DNA of 64,000 nt. Source: Devosia sp. A16 (GTDB lineage Bacteria; Pseudomonadota; Alphaproteobacteria; Rhizobiales; Devosiaceae). The stretch lies in contig NZ_CP012945.1 of the NCBI RefSeq assembly GCF_001402915.1, forward strand, positions 4,751,501 through 4,815,500. Direction: 5' to 3'. Under the pieces are notes generated by a model. The model saw only the letters and a list, made by a program, of their open reading frames with translations, ran no database searches and was not told where the DNA came from. Both the position numbers and the translations under genes were made by a program. Position 1 is the first letter of the stretch, and every line of letters starts with the position of its first letter. Shown here piece by piece: positions 8,926 to 17,252 of the stretch.

Positions 8926-9911
8926 GTGTTGGACTACTCGGCCTGCTCGACGACGTGACCGCCCTTGCCAAGGTGGCCGCTGCTTCCATCGACGATGTCG
9001 CGGGACAGGCGGCCAAGGCCGGATTGAAAGCCGCCGGTGCGGTGATCGACGACACTGCGGTGACCCCCAACTACGTCACCGGCTTTTCCGCCGACCGCGA
9101 GTTGCCGATCGTCTGGCGCATCGCCGTGGGCTCGATTCGCAACAAGCTGCTGATTCTACTGCCGGCAGCGCTGGCTCTGAGCTTCTTCGCGCCCTGGCTG
9201 ATCACGCCGTTGCTGATGCTGGGCGGCGCCTATCTCTGCTACGAGGGCGCCGAGAAGGTGTTCGAGGCGCTGTTCCCGCACGAGGCGCACGCGCACGAGG
9301 CCGAAGCGACCGCCCCCGTTGCGGCCGACCCGAAAAAGCTCGAGGAAGAGCGCGTTGCCGGCGCCATCCAGACCGATTTCATCCTCTCGGCCGAGATCAT
9401 GACCATCGCGCTCGCCGCCCTGCCCGGCCTGCCGTTCTGGGAACAGGCGGTGGTGCTGGTGGTCGTCGCCTTCGGCATCACCGCAGCGGTCTACGGCGCG
9501 GTGGCGCTGATCGTCAAAGCCGATGATTTCGGCCTGATGCTCGCCCGCAAGGGCCGCACCGGTGCGGGGCGCGCCACCGGCCGCGGCATTCTCATCGCCA
9601 TGCCCTGGGTGATGCAGACGCTCAGCATCGTCGGCACCGCGGCGATGATCTGGGTGGGCGGCGGCATCATCGTTCATGGCCTTGCCGAATTCGGTCTCAC
9701 CCAGATCGAACACCTCATCGAGGCCGTCGCCCACGGCGCGGAGGAAATGCTGCCGGCGCTTGGCGGCTTCATCGAAGGCCTTGCCACCATCCTCGCCGAC
9801 CTGGTGCTGGGTTTCGCGCTCGGGCTGCTGCTGATCCCGGTCGCCGGCAAGCTGATCGGCCCGGCCTGGAAAGCCATTCGTAGCCTGTTCCCGCAGAAGC
9901 CAGCGACCTGA
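8922..9911 (+). CDS. DUF808 inner-membrane protein
   Basis: The 329-residue protein begins [20 protein letters not shown], continues through VAGQAAKAGLKAAGAVIDD and TPNYVTGFSADRELPIVW, and then has about six hydrophobic segments. This start is characteristic of the DUF808/YedI family of inner-membrane proteins of unknown role. A charged loop rich in H, E and A (PHEAHAHEAEATA) lies between the early membrane segments. Its ATG overlaps the stop of the nucleotidyltransferase-like gene by four bases. It ends 28 bases before the palindromic repeat that holds the IS element. Confidence 0.88.
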   Translation: MSVGLLGLLDDVTALAKVAAASIDDVAGQAAKAGLKAAGAVIDDTAVTPNYVTGFSADRELPIVWRIAVGSIRNKLLILLPAALALSFFAPWLITPLLMLGGAYLCYEGAEKVFEALFPHEAHAHEAEATAPVAADPKKLEEERVAGAIQTDFILSAEIMTIALAALPGLPFWEQAVVLVVVAFGITAAVYGAVALIVKADDFGLMLARKGRTGAGRATGRGILIAMPWVMQTLSIVGTAAMIWVGGGIIVHGLAEFGLTQIEHLIEAVAHGAEEMLPALGGFIEGLATILADLVLGFALGLLLIPVAGKLIGPAWKAIRSLFPQKPAT

Positions 9912-9997
9912 TGCGCGGTGTTTCTCCACCCGCCGGCTGTCATCCCAGCGAAAGCTGGGACCCATTTCGCAGCCCGCGCCAGTGGAGAGTTGGGTCC

Positions 9998-11031
9998 GTT
10001 AGACTCACAAACGAAGTGCAACAGCCTGCTAAGGTCATGTTGCAATGGGAACCTATTATGAGCAGCTCTCGCTGGACGAGAGAAGTGCGATTGCCTGTCT
10101 TCGAGCAGAGGGGCATTCGCTCGGGAAAATCGCTACGCGTTTGGATCGCCCGGCATCGACGATCAGTCGGGAGCTGAATCGCAACAGCGGTGTGCAAGTG
10201 GGCTACAAGCCGGCCTATGCCGACGAGCAGGCCCGGGCGCGGCGCTGGCGGGGCAGCCGGCTGGCGCGTCAGCCGGTCCTACGCCAGTTCGTGCTGGACC
10301 GCCTTGCAATGGGATGGTCGCCCGAACAGATCTCAGGACGGCTGACGCAGGGCAACTCTAGCATGCGCATCAGCCATGAGAGCATCTATCGTTTCATCTA
10401 TGCCCAGATCCGGCGCACCAACCGCTACGAGTGGCGCCACTATCTGCCGCAAGCCAAGAGCAAGCGTGGCTGGCGCCGCCGGCCGCACCGCCCCATGGAG
10501 CATATCAAGGACCGCGTCTCGATCGATTGCCGGCCGGCGCACGTCAACAACCGTCGTCAGTGCGGGCACTGGGAGGCCGACCTGCTGCATCCGCGCAAAT
10601 CCGGCGCCGCCATCCTGGTGGTTCAGGAGCGCAGCACCCGCTTCATCCTGCTCGCCAAGCAGCCAAGCAAGCATGCCCAGCTCGTCGTCGACCGCATCAA
10701 GTGCTGGTTCAGTGCCCTGCCGCCGCAAATGCGCCGCTCCCTCACCCAGGACAACGGCACCGAGTTCTTCGAGCATCATCAGCTCAACCCGGGCGGCATC
10801 GATACCTACTTCTGCGATCCCCATAGTCCCTGGCAGAAGGGCGGCGTCGAAAACGCCAATGGCCGGTTGCGCCGGTACATCCCGCGCGGAACCGATCCCG
10901 GCAGCTTCTCTGACGAGCACCTGCAGGAACTCGCCAACGACCTCAACAATACGCCACGCAAATGCCTCGGCTTCAAAACCCCAGCCGAGGTCTTCTCAAA
11001 ACGCCTGTTGCACTTGAAATGTGAATCCACC
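9998..11031 (+). mobile_element. IS30-family insertion sequence, 1034 bp
   Basis: The ends are imperfect inverted repeats of 27 bases (9998-10024 and 11005-11031; 20 of 27 match, with the inner 11 bases AAGTGCAACAG identical). They are flanked by a direct repeat TCC at 9995-9997 and 11032-11034. One transposase gene fills the element. Both the size and the 3-base duplication suit IS30. The element lies inside a palindromic intergenic repeat and so has not broken a gene. Confidence 0.93.
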
Positions 11032-11052
11032 TCCCAGCTTTCGCTGGGATGA
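10045..11052 (+). CDS. IS30-family transposase, stop codon supplied by target DNA
   Basis: The 335-residue protein starts MGTYYEQLSLDERSAIACLR and has an N-terminal helix-turn-helix (SLGKIATRLDRPASTISREL). An integrase-type core follows with the DDE triad visible as the D of HWEADLLH, the D of LTQDNGTEF, and the E of GGVENANGRLRR. It appears intact. The frame has no stop before the right inverted repeat. It reads through the repeat (LLHLKCEST) and ends at the TGA 11050-11052 in the flanking palindrome, so the last seven residues (SQLSLG plus the junction codon) come from target sequence. Confidence 0.95.
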   Translation: MGTYYEQLSLDERSAIACLRAEGHSLGKIATRLDRPASTISRELNRNSGVQVGYKPAYADEQARARRWRGSRLARQPVLRQFVLDRLAMGWSPEQISGRLTQGNSSMRISHESIYRFIYAQIRRTNRYEWRHYLPQAKSKRGWRRRPHRPMEHIKDRVSIDCRPAHVNNRRQCGHWEADLLHPRKSGAAILVVQERSTRFILLAKQPSKHAQLVVDRIKCWFSALPPQMRRSLTQDNGTEFFEHHQLNPGGIDTYFCDPHSPWQKGGVENANGRLRRYIPRGTDPGSFSDEHLQELANDLNNTPRKCLGFKTPAEVFSKRLLHLKCESTSQLSLG

Positions 11053-11087
11053 CATCGCGGATGGTTCGACCGCCCCGCGGCGGAGAC

Positions 11088-11116
11088 GCAAGAAAGGGCT
11101 CTCGAGGGCCCTTTCT
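11088..11116 (-). terminator. Terminator of the epoxide hydrolase gene
   Basis: AGAAAGGGC and GCCCTTTCT pair perfectly with an 8-base loop, and a short T-rich tail follows on the minus strand. It lies 21 bases beyond the gene's stop. Confidence 0.7.
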
Positions 11117-11136
11117 CACAACTGCCGCGCCAGCGT

Positions 11137-12282
11137 TCAGCCGATCTGACTGAAGAACCCGCGCACATCGCCGACCCACACCTGAGGCACTTCCAGCACC
11201 GCATAGTGCCCGCCGACATCGAACTCGTTCCAGCGCACGATGGTGTTGCTGGTCTCGCCATAGCGACGGATCGGCACCTCATCGAAGCCGAACACCGCGA
11301 CACCGGTCGGCACGCCGGAGTTGGCCTTTGGCGACCAGGCCTCCGGATCATGGGCGTTCTCGTAGTAGAGCCGGATCGACGAGGCGGCCGTGCCGGTGAA
11401 CCAGTAGATCATGAAGTTGGTGAGGAACCGGTCCATCGGGACAGCGTCGATGCGATCGCCGAAGCTGGTGAACAGCTCGCTGATCCAGGCCAGCAGCCCC
11501 GCCGGCGAGTCCGAGATGCCATAGGCCAGCGTCTGCGGGCGGCTCGACTGCATGACGTTGAAGCCGAAGTGCTCCGCCATGAAGCGCTGCACCCGCTGCA
11601 GGCGCAGCTTCTCGCTATCGGTGAAGGTCGCGATCTCCTCGGGCGACACAGGCCCGAACGGAATGAAGCCCATGGTCGCGGCGTTGAGGTGGATGCCGAT
11701 GATCCGCTCCGGCGCCAGCCGGCCGATCTCGGGCCCGATGATGGCGCCGGCATCGCCGCCCTGCACCCCGAAGCGCTGGTAGCCCAGCCGGCGCATCAGC
11801 TCGATGAACGCCTTGCCGATCCGGATATTGTTCCAGCCGGCCTCATGGGTCGGGCCGGAGAAGCCGAAGCCGGGCAGCGAGGGGACCACCACGTCGAACG
11901 CGTCCTCGGGCCTCCCACCATGCGCCACTGGATCGGTCAGCGGCCCGATGACGTCGAGGAACTCGACGATCGAGCCGGGCCAGCCATGGATCAGCAGCAG
12001 CGGCGTCGCATTCTGCTCAGCCGACTTCACGTGGATGAAGTGGACGTTCTGGCCGTCGATCTCAGTGGTGAACTGCGGCAGCGCGTTGATCTCGGCCTCG
12101 GCCTTCCGCCAGTCGAAGCCATTGAGCAGCCGGTCGACGGCGCCGCGGACATAGGCATTGGTCGGGCCGGCAGCCCAGCTGCCATCGACCTCGCTCGGCA
12201 TCACGGTGCGGACCAGACGATCCTTGAGGTCCTGCAGCGCGGCGGCGGAAACGTCGATCTTGAAGGGGGTGATGGTGGCCAT
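11137..12282 (-). CDS. Epoxide hydrolase, alpha/beta-hydrolase fold
   Basis: The 381-residue protein starts at the ATG at 12282 (MATITPFKIDVSAAALQDLK) after a GGAG site; the frame is open further upstream without a better start. It has the epoxide hydrolase N-terminal domain (about 1-95), the oxyanion-hole motif HGWPGS (99-104), and the nucleophile Asp177 in QGGDAGA. A cap follows, and a catalytic His in VGGHYAVLE near the C-terminus. Members hydrolyse epoxides to diols through an alkyl-enzyme ester. The natural substrate is unknown. An AraC regulator is 64 bases upstream on the same strand. Confidence 0.9.
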   Translation of the reverse strand: MATITPFKIDVSAAALQDLKDRLVRTVMPSEVDGSWAAGPTNAYVRGAVDRLLNGFDWRKAEAEINALPQFTTEIDGQNVHFIHVKSAEQNATPLLLIHGWPGSIVEFLDVIGPLTDPVAHGGRPEDAFDVVVPSLPGFGFSGPTHEAGWNNIRIGKAFIELMRRLGYQRFGVQGGDAGAIIGPEIGRLAPERIIGIHLNAATMGFIPFGPVSPEEIATFTDSEKLRLQRVQRFMAEHFGFNVMQSSRPQTLAYGISDSPAGLLAWISELFTSFGDRIDAVPMDRFLTNFMIYWFTGTAASSIRLYYENAHDPEAWSPKANSGVPTGVAVFGFDEVPIRRYGETSNTIVRWNEFDVGGHYAVLEVPQVWVGDVRGFFSQIG

Positions 12283-12346
12283 TTGGAGACTCCGTTCCGG
12301 GGGTGATCGTTGAAGACCCCCCTTCGTACCCAGACCCCATCCGGGA

Positions 12347-13066
12347 TTATTGGAAGTTTCCGACAACCGTGCTTGGCGGGCCGCTCACGACCTCGTTCGT
12401 CGTCGCGCGAACGATCTCCTTGGGTGTCTGGCCCATGATCACCTTGAGCGAATTGATCATGTGCGCCTGATCGGAGAAGCCCAGCGCCAGTGCGACATCG
12501 ACCGCGGGGCGCCCCATCTGCAGCATGGCGACGGCCTTCTGCGCCCGCTGCACGAGGGTGAAGTGCTTGTACGTGAGACCGGTCGTCCTGAGGAAATGCC
12601 GCTGCAGCGTCCGCTCGGTCATCGCCTTGGGCTGTCCGTCGACCACCGAAGCCACCAACGCATTGCTGTCGACGATGCCGTCGCGCACCAGCCGCTCGAC
12701 GAAGACGTCGGCGTTCTCGAAGGTGGGGATCTCCCGCACGTCGGTGCCGATCCAGAAGCCACCCTTGCCGAACTTCTCCAGCATCACGCCTTCATCGCGC
12801 ATGATGTCGCCGGGCATCAGCGGCATGAAGCTGTGCGGCTTGAACGAGATCACCAGTTGCTCGTCGCCGGCCTCATGCTCATAGACCACCGGCTGCGTAG
12901 TCAGGCCGGTGCGCAACACCAGGGTTTCGTCGCCGCGCTTGATGATGGCGATATCCCAGCAGCCGTCGGGCTGCATCAGGGTCGTGCCGGTCGTGTCGAA
13001 ACGAACGGAGCTGATGCTCTCGACGAGCGGGGAGTCGATCGGTCGCGTCTGCACGATGCGCTTCAT
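12347..13066 (-). CDS. AraC-family transcriptional regulator
   Basis: The 239-residue protein starts at the ATG at 13066 (MKRIVQTRPIDSPLVESISS). It has a cupin-like N-terminal sensor with PDGCWDIAIIKRGDE, and a C-terminal AraC DNA-binding domain (about 140-225) containing TERTLQRHFLRTTGLTYKHF and the second helix-turn-helix DVALALGFSDQAHMINSLK. The N-terminal form resembles the DUF6597-type regulators. It lies between a methyltransferase-like gene (13 bases upstream) and the epoxide hydrolase (64 bases downstream), all on one strand, so it probably regulates this short cluster. The ligand is unknown. Confidence 0.88.
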   Translation of the reverse strand: MKRIVQTRPIDSPLVESISSVRFDTTGTTLMQPDGCWDIAIIKRGDETLVLRTGLTTQPVVYEHEAGDEQLVISFKPHSFMPLMPGDIMRDEGVMLEKFGKGGFWIGTDVREIPTFENADVFVERLVRDGIVDSNALVASVVDGQPKAMTERTLQRHFLRTTGLTYKHFTLVQRAQKAVAMLQMGRPAVDVALALGFSDQAHMINSLKVIMGQTPKEIVRATTNEVVSGPPSTVVGNFQ

Positions 13067-13079
13067 GCGATCGAGCCTA

Positions 13080-13793
13080 TCAGTTGCGGCGCGACGAACC
13101 AAATGCCTGTCGTGCGGCCGGCGTCCGATTGGTCGCCATCCAGATCACGTGCCGGGCGCCGCGCCCAGTGGTGCCTGCCCGCACCCGCAACTCCTCGACC
13201 GCCATGCCTGACTGTTGCAGGCGCGTGGTGAACTTCGCGTCGGGCGCCACCGACCAGACCGCAACCACGCCGCCGGGTCGCAATGCCGCCTTGGCGGCGG
13301 CGATTCCACCATGGCTGTAGAGCCGGTCATTGGCCGGCCGCGACAGGCCCTCCGGACCATTATCCACGTCGAGCAGGATGGCGTCGAATTTCTGCGTATC
13401 GCCCGACATGGCGCTGCCGACATCGCCCTCGCGCAACTGTACGCGCGGGTCATCAAGGCTGTCGCCGTGAATCTCGGCCAGCACGCCGCGCGCCCACTTG
13501 ATCACCCCCGGGACCAGTTCCACCACCACCAGTTCGGTGTCCGGCGGCGCGACCTTCAGCGCCGCCCGCAACGTGAACCCCATGCCGAGGCCACCGATCA
13601 GCCAACGTTGTCGCGTACGGCCCGCGAGCCGTTCCGCCGCCAGGCTCGCCAGCGCCTCTTCCGAACCGCTCATCCGGCTGCCCATCAGCCCGATGGTTCC
13701 GGCAAAGATGGTGAACTCGGTTCCGCGCTGGCGCAGCACAAACTCGCCACCACCTGGCACCTTGGCGCGATCGAGCTCAATCCATGGCAGCAC
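13080..13793 (-). CDS. Spermidine-synthase-like SAM-binding protein
   Basis: The 237-residue protein holds a Rossmann SAM-type fold: motif I is WLIGGLGMGFTLRAAL, an acidic residue at the end of strand 2 lies in ELVVVELVPGVIKWAR, and FDAILLDVDNGPEGL carries the proton-accepting region. This arrangement is that of spermine/spermidine-synthase-like proteins without the N-terminal beta domain. C-terminal residues include GGVVAVWSVAPD. Whether it moves an aminopropyl group, a methyl group, or does something else is not visible. It diverges from the LysE gene and heads the strand that carries the AraC and epoxide hydrolase genes. Confidence 0.75.
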   Translation of the reverse strand: MLPWIELDRAKVPGGGEFVLRQRGTEFTIFAGTIGLMGSRMSGSEEALASLAAERLAGRTRQRWLIGGLGMGFTLRAALKVAPPDTELVVVELVPGVIKWARGVLAEIHGDSLDDPRVQLREGDVGSAMSGDTQKFDAILLDVDNGPEGLSRPANDRLYSHGGIAAAKAALRPGGVVAVWSVAPDAKFTTRLQQSGMAVEELRVRAGTTGRGARHVIWMATNRTPAARQAFGSSRRN

Positions 13794-13908
13794 GCGTGCC
13801 TCCTTGCCGTTGTTCGGCCCAGCACTAGCGGTATCCGCGACGCTGCGACAGCCCTCTGGCGCAGCGCCATGCGATGGCTATGATCCCGCCACCGCGTCGG
13901 AGCCAGCC

Positions 13909-14520
13909 ATGACACCAGAATTCCTTATCACCACCCTGGTGATCGTCGCCTCCCCCGGCGCCGGCGTCCTCTATACGCTGGCGGCCGGGCTTACCCGTGG
14001 CGCGCGCGCCAGCATCCTTGCTGCCTTCGCCTGCACCCTGGGCATCATCCCGCATATGGCTGCCGCCGTTACCGGCCTAGCCGCCCTGCTCCACACCAGC
14101 GCGCTGGCGTTCGAGATCATCAAGTATCTCGGGGTCGCCTATCTGCTCTACATGGCCTGGGCCACGCTCAGGGAAAAAGGTGCGCTGAGCGTCGAGACGC
14201 AGGCGCCGCCGAAATCGGCGCGCCAGGTCCTGGTCTCAGGCGTTCTGATCAACGTCCTCAACCCGAAACTCTCGATCTTCTTCTTCGCCTTTCTGCCGCA
14301 GTTTGTCGGGACGGATTCGAGCGAGGCCCTGCCCCGGATGCTGGAACTGAGTGCAGTGTTCATGGCCGCGACCTTCGTGATCTTCGCGGTCTATGGCGTC
14401 TTCGCCGCCGCGGTGCGGCAGCACATCGTCACCCGACCACGGGTCCTCACCTGGATGCGGCGCAGCTTCGCGACCATCTTCGTGGCGCTCGGCGCCAAAC
14501 TGGCATTCACCCAGCCCTAA
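13909..14520 (+). CDS. LysE/RhtB-family amino-acid exporter
   Basis: The 203-residue protein starts at the ATG at 13909 (MTPEFLITTLVIVASPGAGV). It shows six hydrophobic segments and the family's early SPGAGVLYTLAAGLTRGARA, the later VAYLLYMAWATLREKG, and NVLNPKLSIFFFAFLPQFV. These carriers expel amino acids or their derivatives with the proton gradient. The frame is open well upstream, but that part lies over the divergent gene and is not coding. The stop overlaps by four bases the stop of the convergent PilZ gene. Confidence 0.93.
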   Translation: MTPEFLITTLVIVASPGAGVLYTLAAGLTRGARASILAAFACTLGIIPHMAAAVTGLAALLHTSALAFEIIKYLGVAYLLYMAWATLREKGALSVETQAPPKSARQVLVSGVLINVLNPKLSIFFFAFLPQFVGTDSSEALPRMLELSAVFMAATFVIFAVYGVFAAAVRQHIVTRPRVLTWMRRSFATIFVALGAKLAFTQP

Positions 14521-15224
14521 CCTGCGTCGGGAGACAGGCTCGGCTCGGCTCCCGGCAGTACCCGCTGATCGCTGGTCTTGAGCGTGAGCAGCGCCTCGAG
14601 CTGGTCGATCTGCTGGATTTGTCCGAACTGCACGGCAAAGCCCGTCTCTATGTGCCGGACAACTCGGCCGGGTACGGCTCCAACGGCCGCGATCGAGCCA
14701 AGCGGCGGCAGTGTATCGGCCGAGAGCGCCACGCCCGACTGCGACATATCGATGATAAAGCAGTCAAAGCGCCTGCCGTCGCCGAGCGTCAGGCTGGCCC
14801 GCGTCTCGCGGGGCAACACGCGCTTGTGCGCGCGACGGTCGCTGACTGTCTTCAAAGTTCGGCGCTTCAACCAGTCGATCCGCGCACCGAGCGCCGCACG
14901 CTCCTGTTCGCTGCACTCGAACGCCACGGCAAAGCCCCCGTCGAGGACCCGGCTGATCCTGCCACGGACAATGCCCAGCCCCTGCAGTGTCATCGTCAAC
15001 GCATCGCCCGGCTGTCCGCTGACCGGCGCATTCACGACTGCCTCGTGCGGCGAGACGCTTCGGGATCGGCAGGCAAACACCTGCACGGCGCCCGGTGTCT
15101 GCGCACGGTTTGCGAGGACGTAACTGCCCATCACGTCCCCGATGAAACGCACGTCCCTGAGCTTGGCCGCTGCTCCGGGCATTCCATTCTGCATCGTCTG
15201 AGCCATCTTCGACTGATCCTGCAA
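14517..15224 (-). CDS. PilZ-domain protein (235 aa), probably cyclic-di-GMP binding
   Basis: The C-terminal domain (about 125-225) has the two c-di-GMP contacts: RAHKR (RxxxR) and DMSQSG (DxSxxG). The N-terminal half (about 20-115) has a second PilZ-like barrel pattern (GDALTMTLQGLGIVRGRI, then a VLDGGFAVAFE strand) but no RxxxR. So it is a two-barrel protein with one site likely active. No membrane segment is visible. A GGDEF protein at 22.7 kb and another PilZ at 57.7 kb show that c-di-GMP signalling is present in this region. Confidence 0.88.
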   Translation of the reverse strand: MQDQSKMAQTMQNGMPGAAAKLRDVRFIGDVMGSYVLANRAQTPGAVQVFACRSRSVSPHEAVVNAPVSGQPGDALTMTLQGLGIVRGRISRVLDGGFAVAFECSEQERAALGARIDWLKRRTLKTVSDRRAHKRVLPRETRASLTLGDGRRFDCFIIDMSQSGVALSADTLPPLGSIAAVGAVPGRVVRHIETGFAVQFGQIQQIDQLEALLTLKTSDQRVLPGAEPSLSPDAG

Positions 15225-15391
15225 ACGCTACGCAAGATTGCATATGGGGTTATGAATCAGACGTTACCGCCAAGACGATCCGGCAGTATTTTGCCCAGAA
15301 TCCGGAGCATTCCGCCCATCTGCGGGACTATTCGCTCGCGTTTCCCAGTAACTCAAACCCAAAATGGCCATTTGTACTGCGCCAAAAAGGT

Positions 15392-16921
15392 CTATGACGC
15401 CTCAGCTTCGAGAATCATGTCATCGAAGAACGCCTCGGGTCCGTCGACTTCCTTGAGTCGCCTGCCGCTGATCTCAAGGTAGCGCGTGCCCACGTTCCGC
15501 ACGAAGCTGCGATCGTGCGACACCAGCACGGCCGTTGCCTCATGCGCCAGGATTTCGCTCTCCAGCGCTTCGCGACCGGGGATGTCGACGTGGTTGGTGG
15601 GCTCGTCCATCAGGTAGAAGTTCGGCTCGGTCAGCCGTAACGCCAGCAGCCCCAGCCGGGCCCGTTGTCCGAAGCTCAGCTGTCCGATCGGCCTCGATTG
15701 CTTCTCGATCACAAATCCGGCCGAGGCCAGGAGGCTCCGCACCCGCGCGTCGGGCTGCCTGAAGGCCACCGAGATGAAGCTCTCCGGCGTTTCCTTGACC
15801 GGCAACTGCGACATATCCTGGTCGGTGTAGCCCAGCACCAGCGAGGGCGTAACGTGGATTCCCGCAACGCTGTCCGGCTCGACCATGGCGCGGTGGATCA
15901 GCTTGACCAGTTGCGATTTGCCGGCGCCGTTCTTGCCCAGCAGCACCACACGGTCTCCCTGGAAGATATGCAGCTTGTCGATCCTGAACAGCGCCTGTCC
16001 GGCCGGTGTGGTCACCGTCACGTCCTCGATCCCGACCAGCAGCCTGGCGTGCGTGCCCCGATTGCTCAACCGGATCTCGCCAGAGCGGTCCCGATGCGTC
16101 GGCCGCACCGCTTCCTCGATCCTTGCGGCACGCTCGCGCAACTGCTTGGTCTTGACCACCAGCAGGTCGCTGCCTGAGTTGATGCCGATATTGTTGAGCT
16201 TGGCCGCCTGCTTGCGCAGCTTGCCGGCCTCCTTGAGATCGCGCTCGTTCTGCGCTTCCTGCGAAGCGTCCTCGCGTTCGATCTCACGCCGCGCCGCCGA
16301 ATAGGCGAGCGCCATGTAGCGCGACGTGCCCGGCCTGAGGAACAGCGTCCGGTTGGTCACCGCGTCGAGGAAGTCGCGATCATGGCTGGCCACGATCAAC
16401 GGAATGTTGCGGGCCTCGCGGTTGAGCCAGGTCTCCAGACGGAACAGTTTTGCGAGGTCGAGATGGTTGGTCGGCTCGTCCATCAGCAGCGCGTCGGGGT
16501 CGGTGACCCAGACCCGACAGATCAGCATCAGCCGCTGCCAGCCGCCGCTGAGCGCCGACACTGGCCGGTCGCGCAACTCGTAGGGTGTCTCGAGCCCGTC
16601 GAGCGCCACGTCGGCCCGCCAGGCGTCGGTGTCACGATAAGCTACGGGCAGCGCCTCCAGCACGGCGTCGCGCATGGTCAGCGGCATCAGCGTCGTCGGG
16701 ACGTCCTGTTCGACATAGCCGATGCGCAGCCCGCGCGACCGGATCACCTCACCGCTGGTGGGTTCGGCCAGCCCGGCAATGACGCGCAGCAACGAGGTCT
16801 TGCCCAGGCCATTGCCGGCGACGAGGCCGACGCGATCGCCGTCGGCGACGACCAGGCTCAGGTCGCGAAACAGCGGATCGGTGGCGGTAATGGAAAGGTT
16901 CTTGAGGCTGATCGAGCCCAT
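15392..16921 (-). CDS. ABC-F family ATPase (ribosome-associated type)
   Basis: The 509-residue protein (ATG at 16921, MGSISLKNLSITATDPLFRD) has two ABC cassettes and no membrane segments. The first has Walker A GNGLGKTS, signature LSGGWQRLML and Walker B LLMDEPTNHLD. The second has GKNGAGKSQL, LSFGQRARLGLL and FYLMDEPTNHVD. The long charged linker between them (REIEREDASQEAQNERDLKE, about 225-275) is the ABC-F hallmark. Such proteins act on the ribosome rather than as transporters, some giving antibiotic protection. A small possible leader frame and a hairpin precede it. Confidence 0.9.
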   Translation of the reverse strand: MGSISLKNLSITATDPLFRDLSLVVADGDRVGLVAGNGLGKTSLLRVIAGLAEPTSGEVIRSRGLRIGYVEQDVPTTLMPLTMRDAVLEALPVAYRDTDAWRADVALDGLETPYELRDRPVSALSGGWQRLMLICRVWVTDPDALLMDEPTNHLDLAKLFRLETWLNREARNIPLIVASHDRDFLDAVTNRTLFLRPGTSRYMALAYSAARREIEREDASQEAQNERDLKEAGKLRKQAAKLNNIGINSGSDLLVVKTKQLRERAARIEEAVRPTHRDRSGEIRLSNRGTHARLLVGIEDVTVTTPAGQALFRIDKLHIFQGDRVVLLGKNGAGKSQLVKLIHRAMVEPDSVAGIHVTPSLVLGYTDQDMSQLPVKETPESFISVAFRQPDARVRSLLASAGFVIEKQSRPIGQLSFGQRARLGLLALRLTEPNFYLMDEPTNHVDIPGREALESEILAHEATAVLVSHDRSFVRNVGTRYLEISGRRLKEVDGPEAFFDDMILEAEAS

Positions 16922-17252
16922 TTCGTGTCTCTCTGGTATTCTGACGGTCCGCAGGGGGACCGATGCCGTCAATAGCTCACGCGCGAAGCGGAGCCGGCTT
17001 GGGCAGACCAGAATGGTGTGAGACGACGAGGACGTCCGGACCCGTTCGGCCAGCCCTGCAACTAAAGCTGCAGGGCCGAAACAGGGCCGCGACTGCGGTG
17101 CTGGTCATGACGATAGCCCACGCGACCCTCCTTGGTTGGCATTGCGGACGGCGTTGGTAGTGCACCCTTGGAAAGCCGAGGTCAAGCGCAGGCTTTGCAC
17201 GCCGTGGCCACACCACCGGGTCATTCCCGCGAAAGCAGGAAACTCTAGCGCC
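16922..17252 (-). promoter_or_regulatory. Leader region of the ABC-F gene with a possible 43-codon leader frame and hairpin
   Basis: This 330-base stretch has no clear gene. On the minus strand a 43-codon frame (start 17108, stop 16977) ends 56 bases before the ABC-F start. It has no strong ribosome site. Inside it CCCTGCA (17054-17060) pairs with TGCAGGG (17069-17075) around 8 bases. ABC-F genes elsewhere are known to be controlled by leader-peptide attenuation, so this could be a similar device, but I see no terminator T-run. The rest (17110-17219) shows nothing. Confidence 0.25.
17220..17243. repeat. Half copy of the palindromic intergenic repeat
   Basis: GTCATTCCCGCGAAAGCAGG followed by AAAC matches the left arm of the complete copies at 25534 and 3791. 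The right arm is missing. Confidence 0.8.

Larger units (their letters stand above)
9939..11053. repeat. 78-bp palindromic repeat, copy 2, split by the IS30 element
   Basis: The left part is 9939-9997 (GTCATCCCAGCGAAAGCTGG onward) and the right part 11032-11053 (ending GGGATGAC). Removing 9998-11031 and one copy of the TCC duplication leaves exactly 78 bases, the same length as copy 1 at 3791. Confidence 0.93.
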
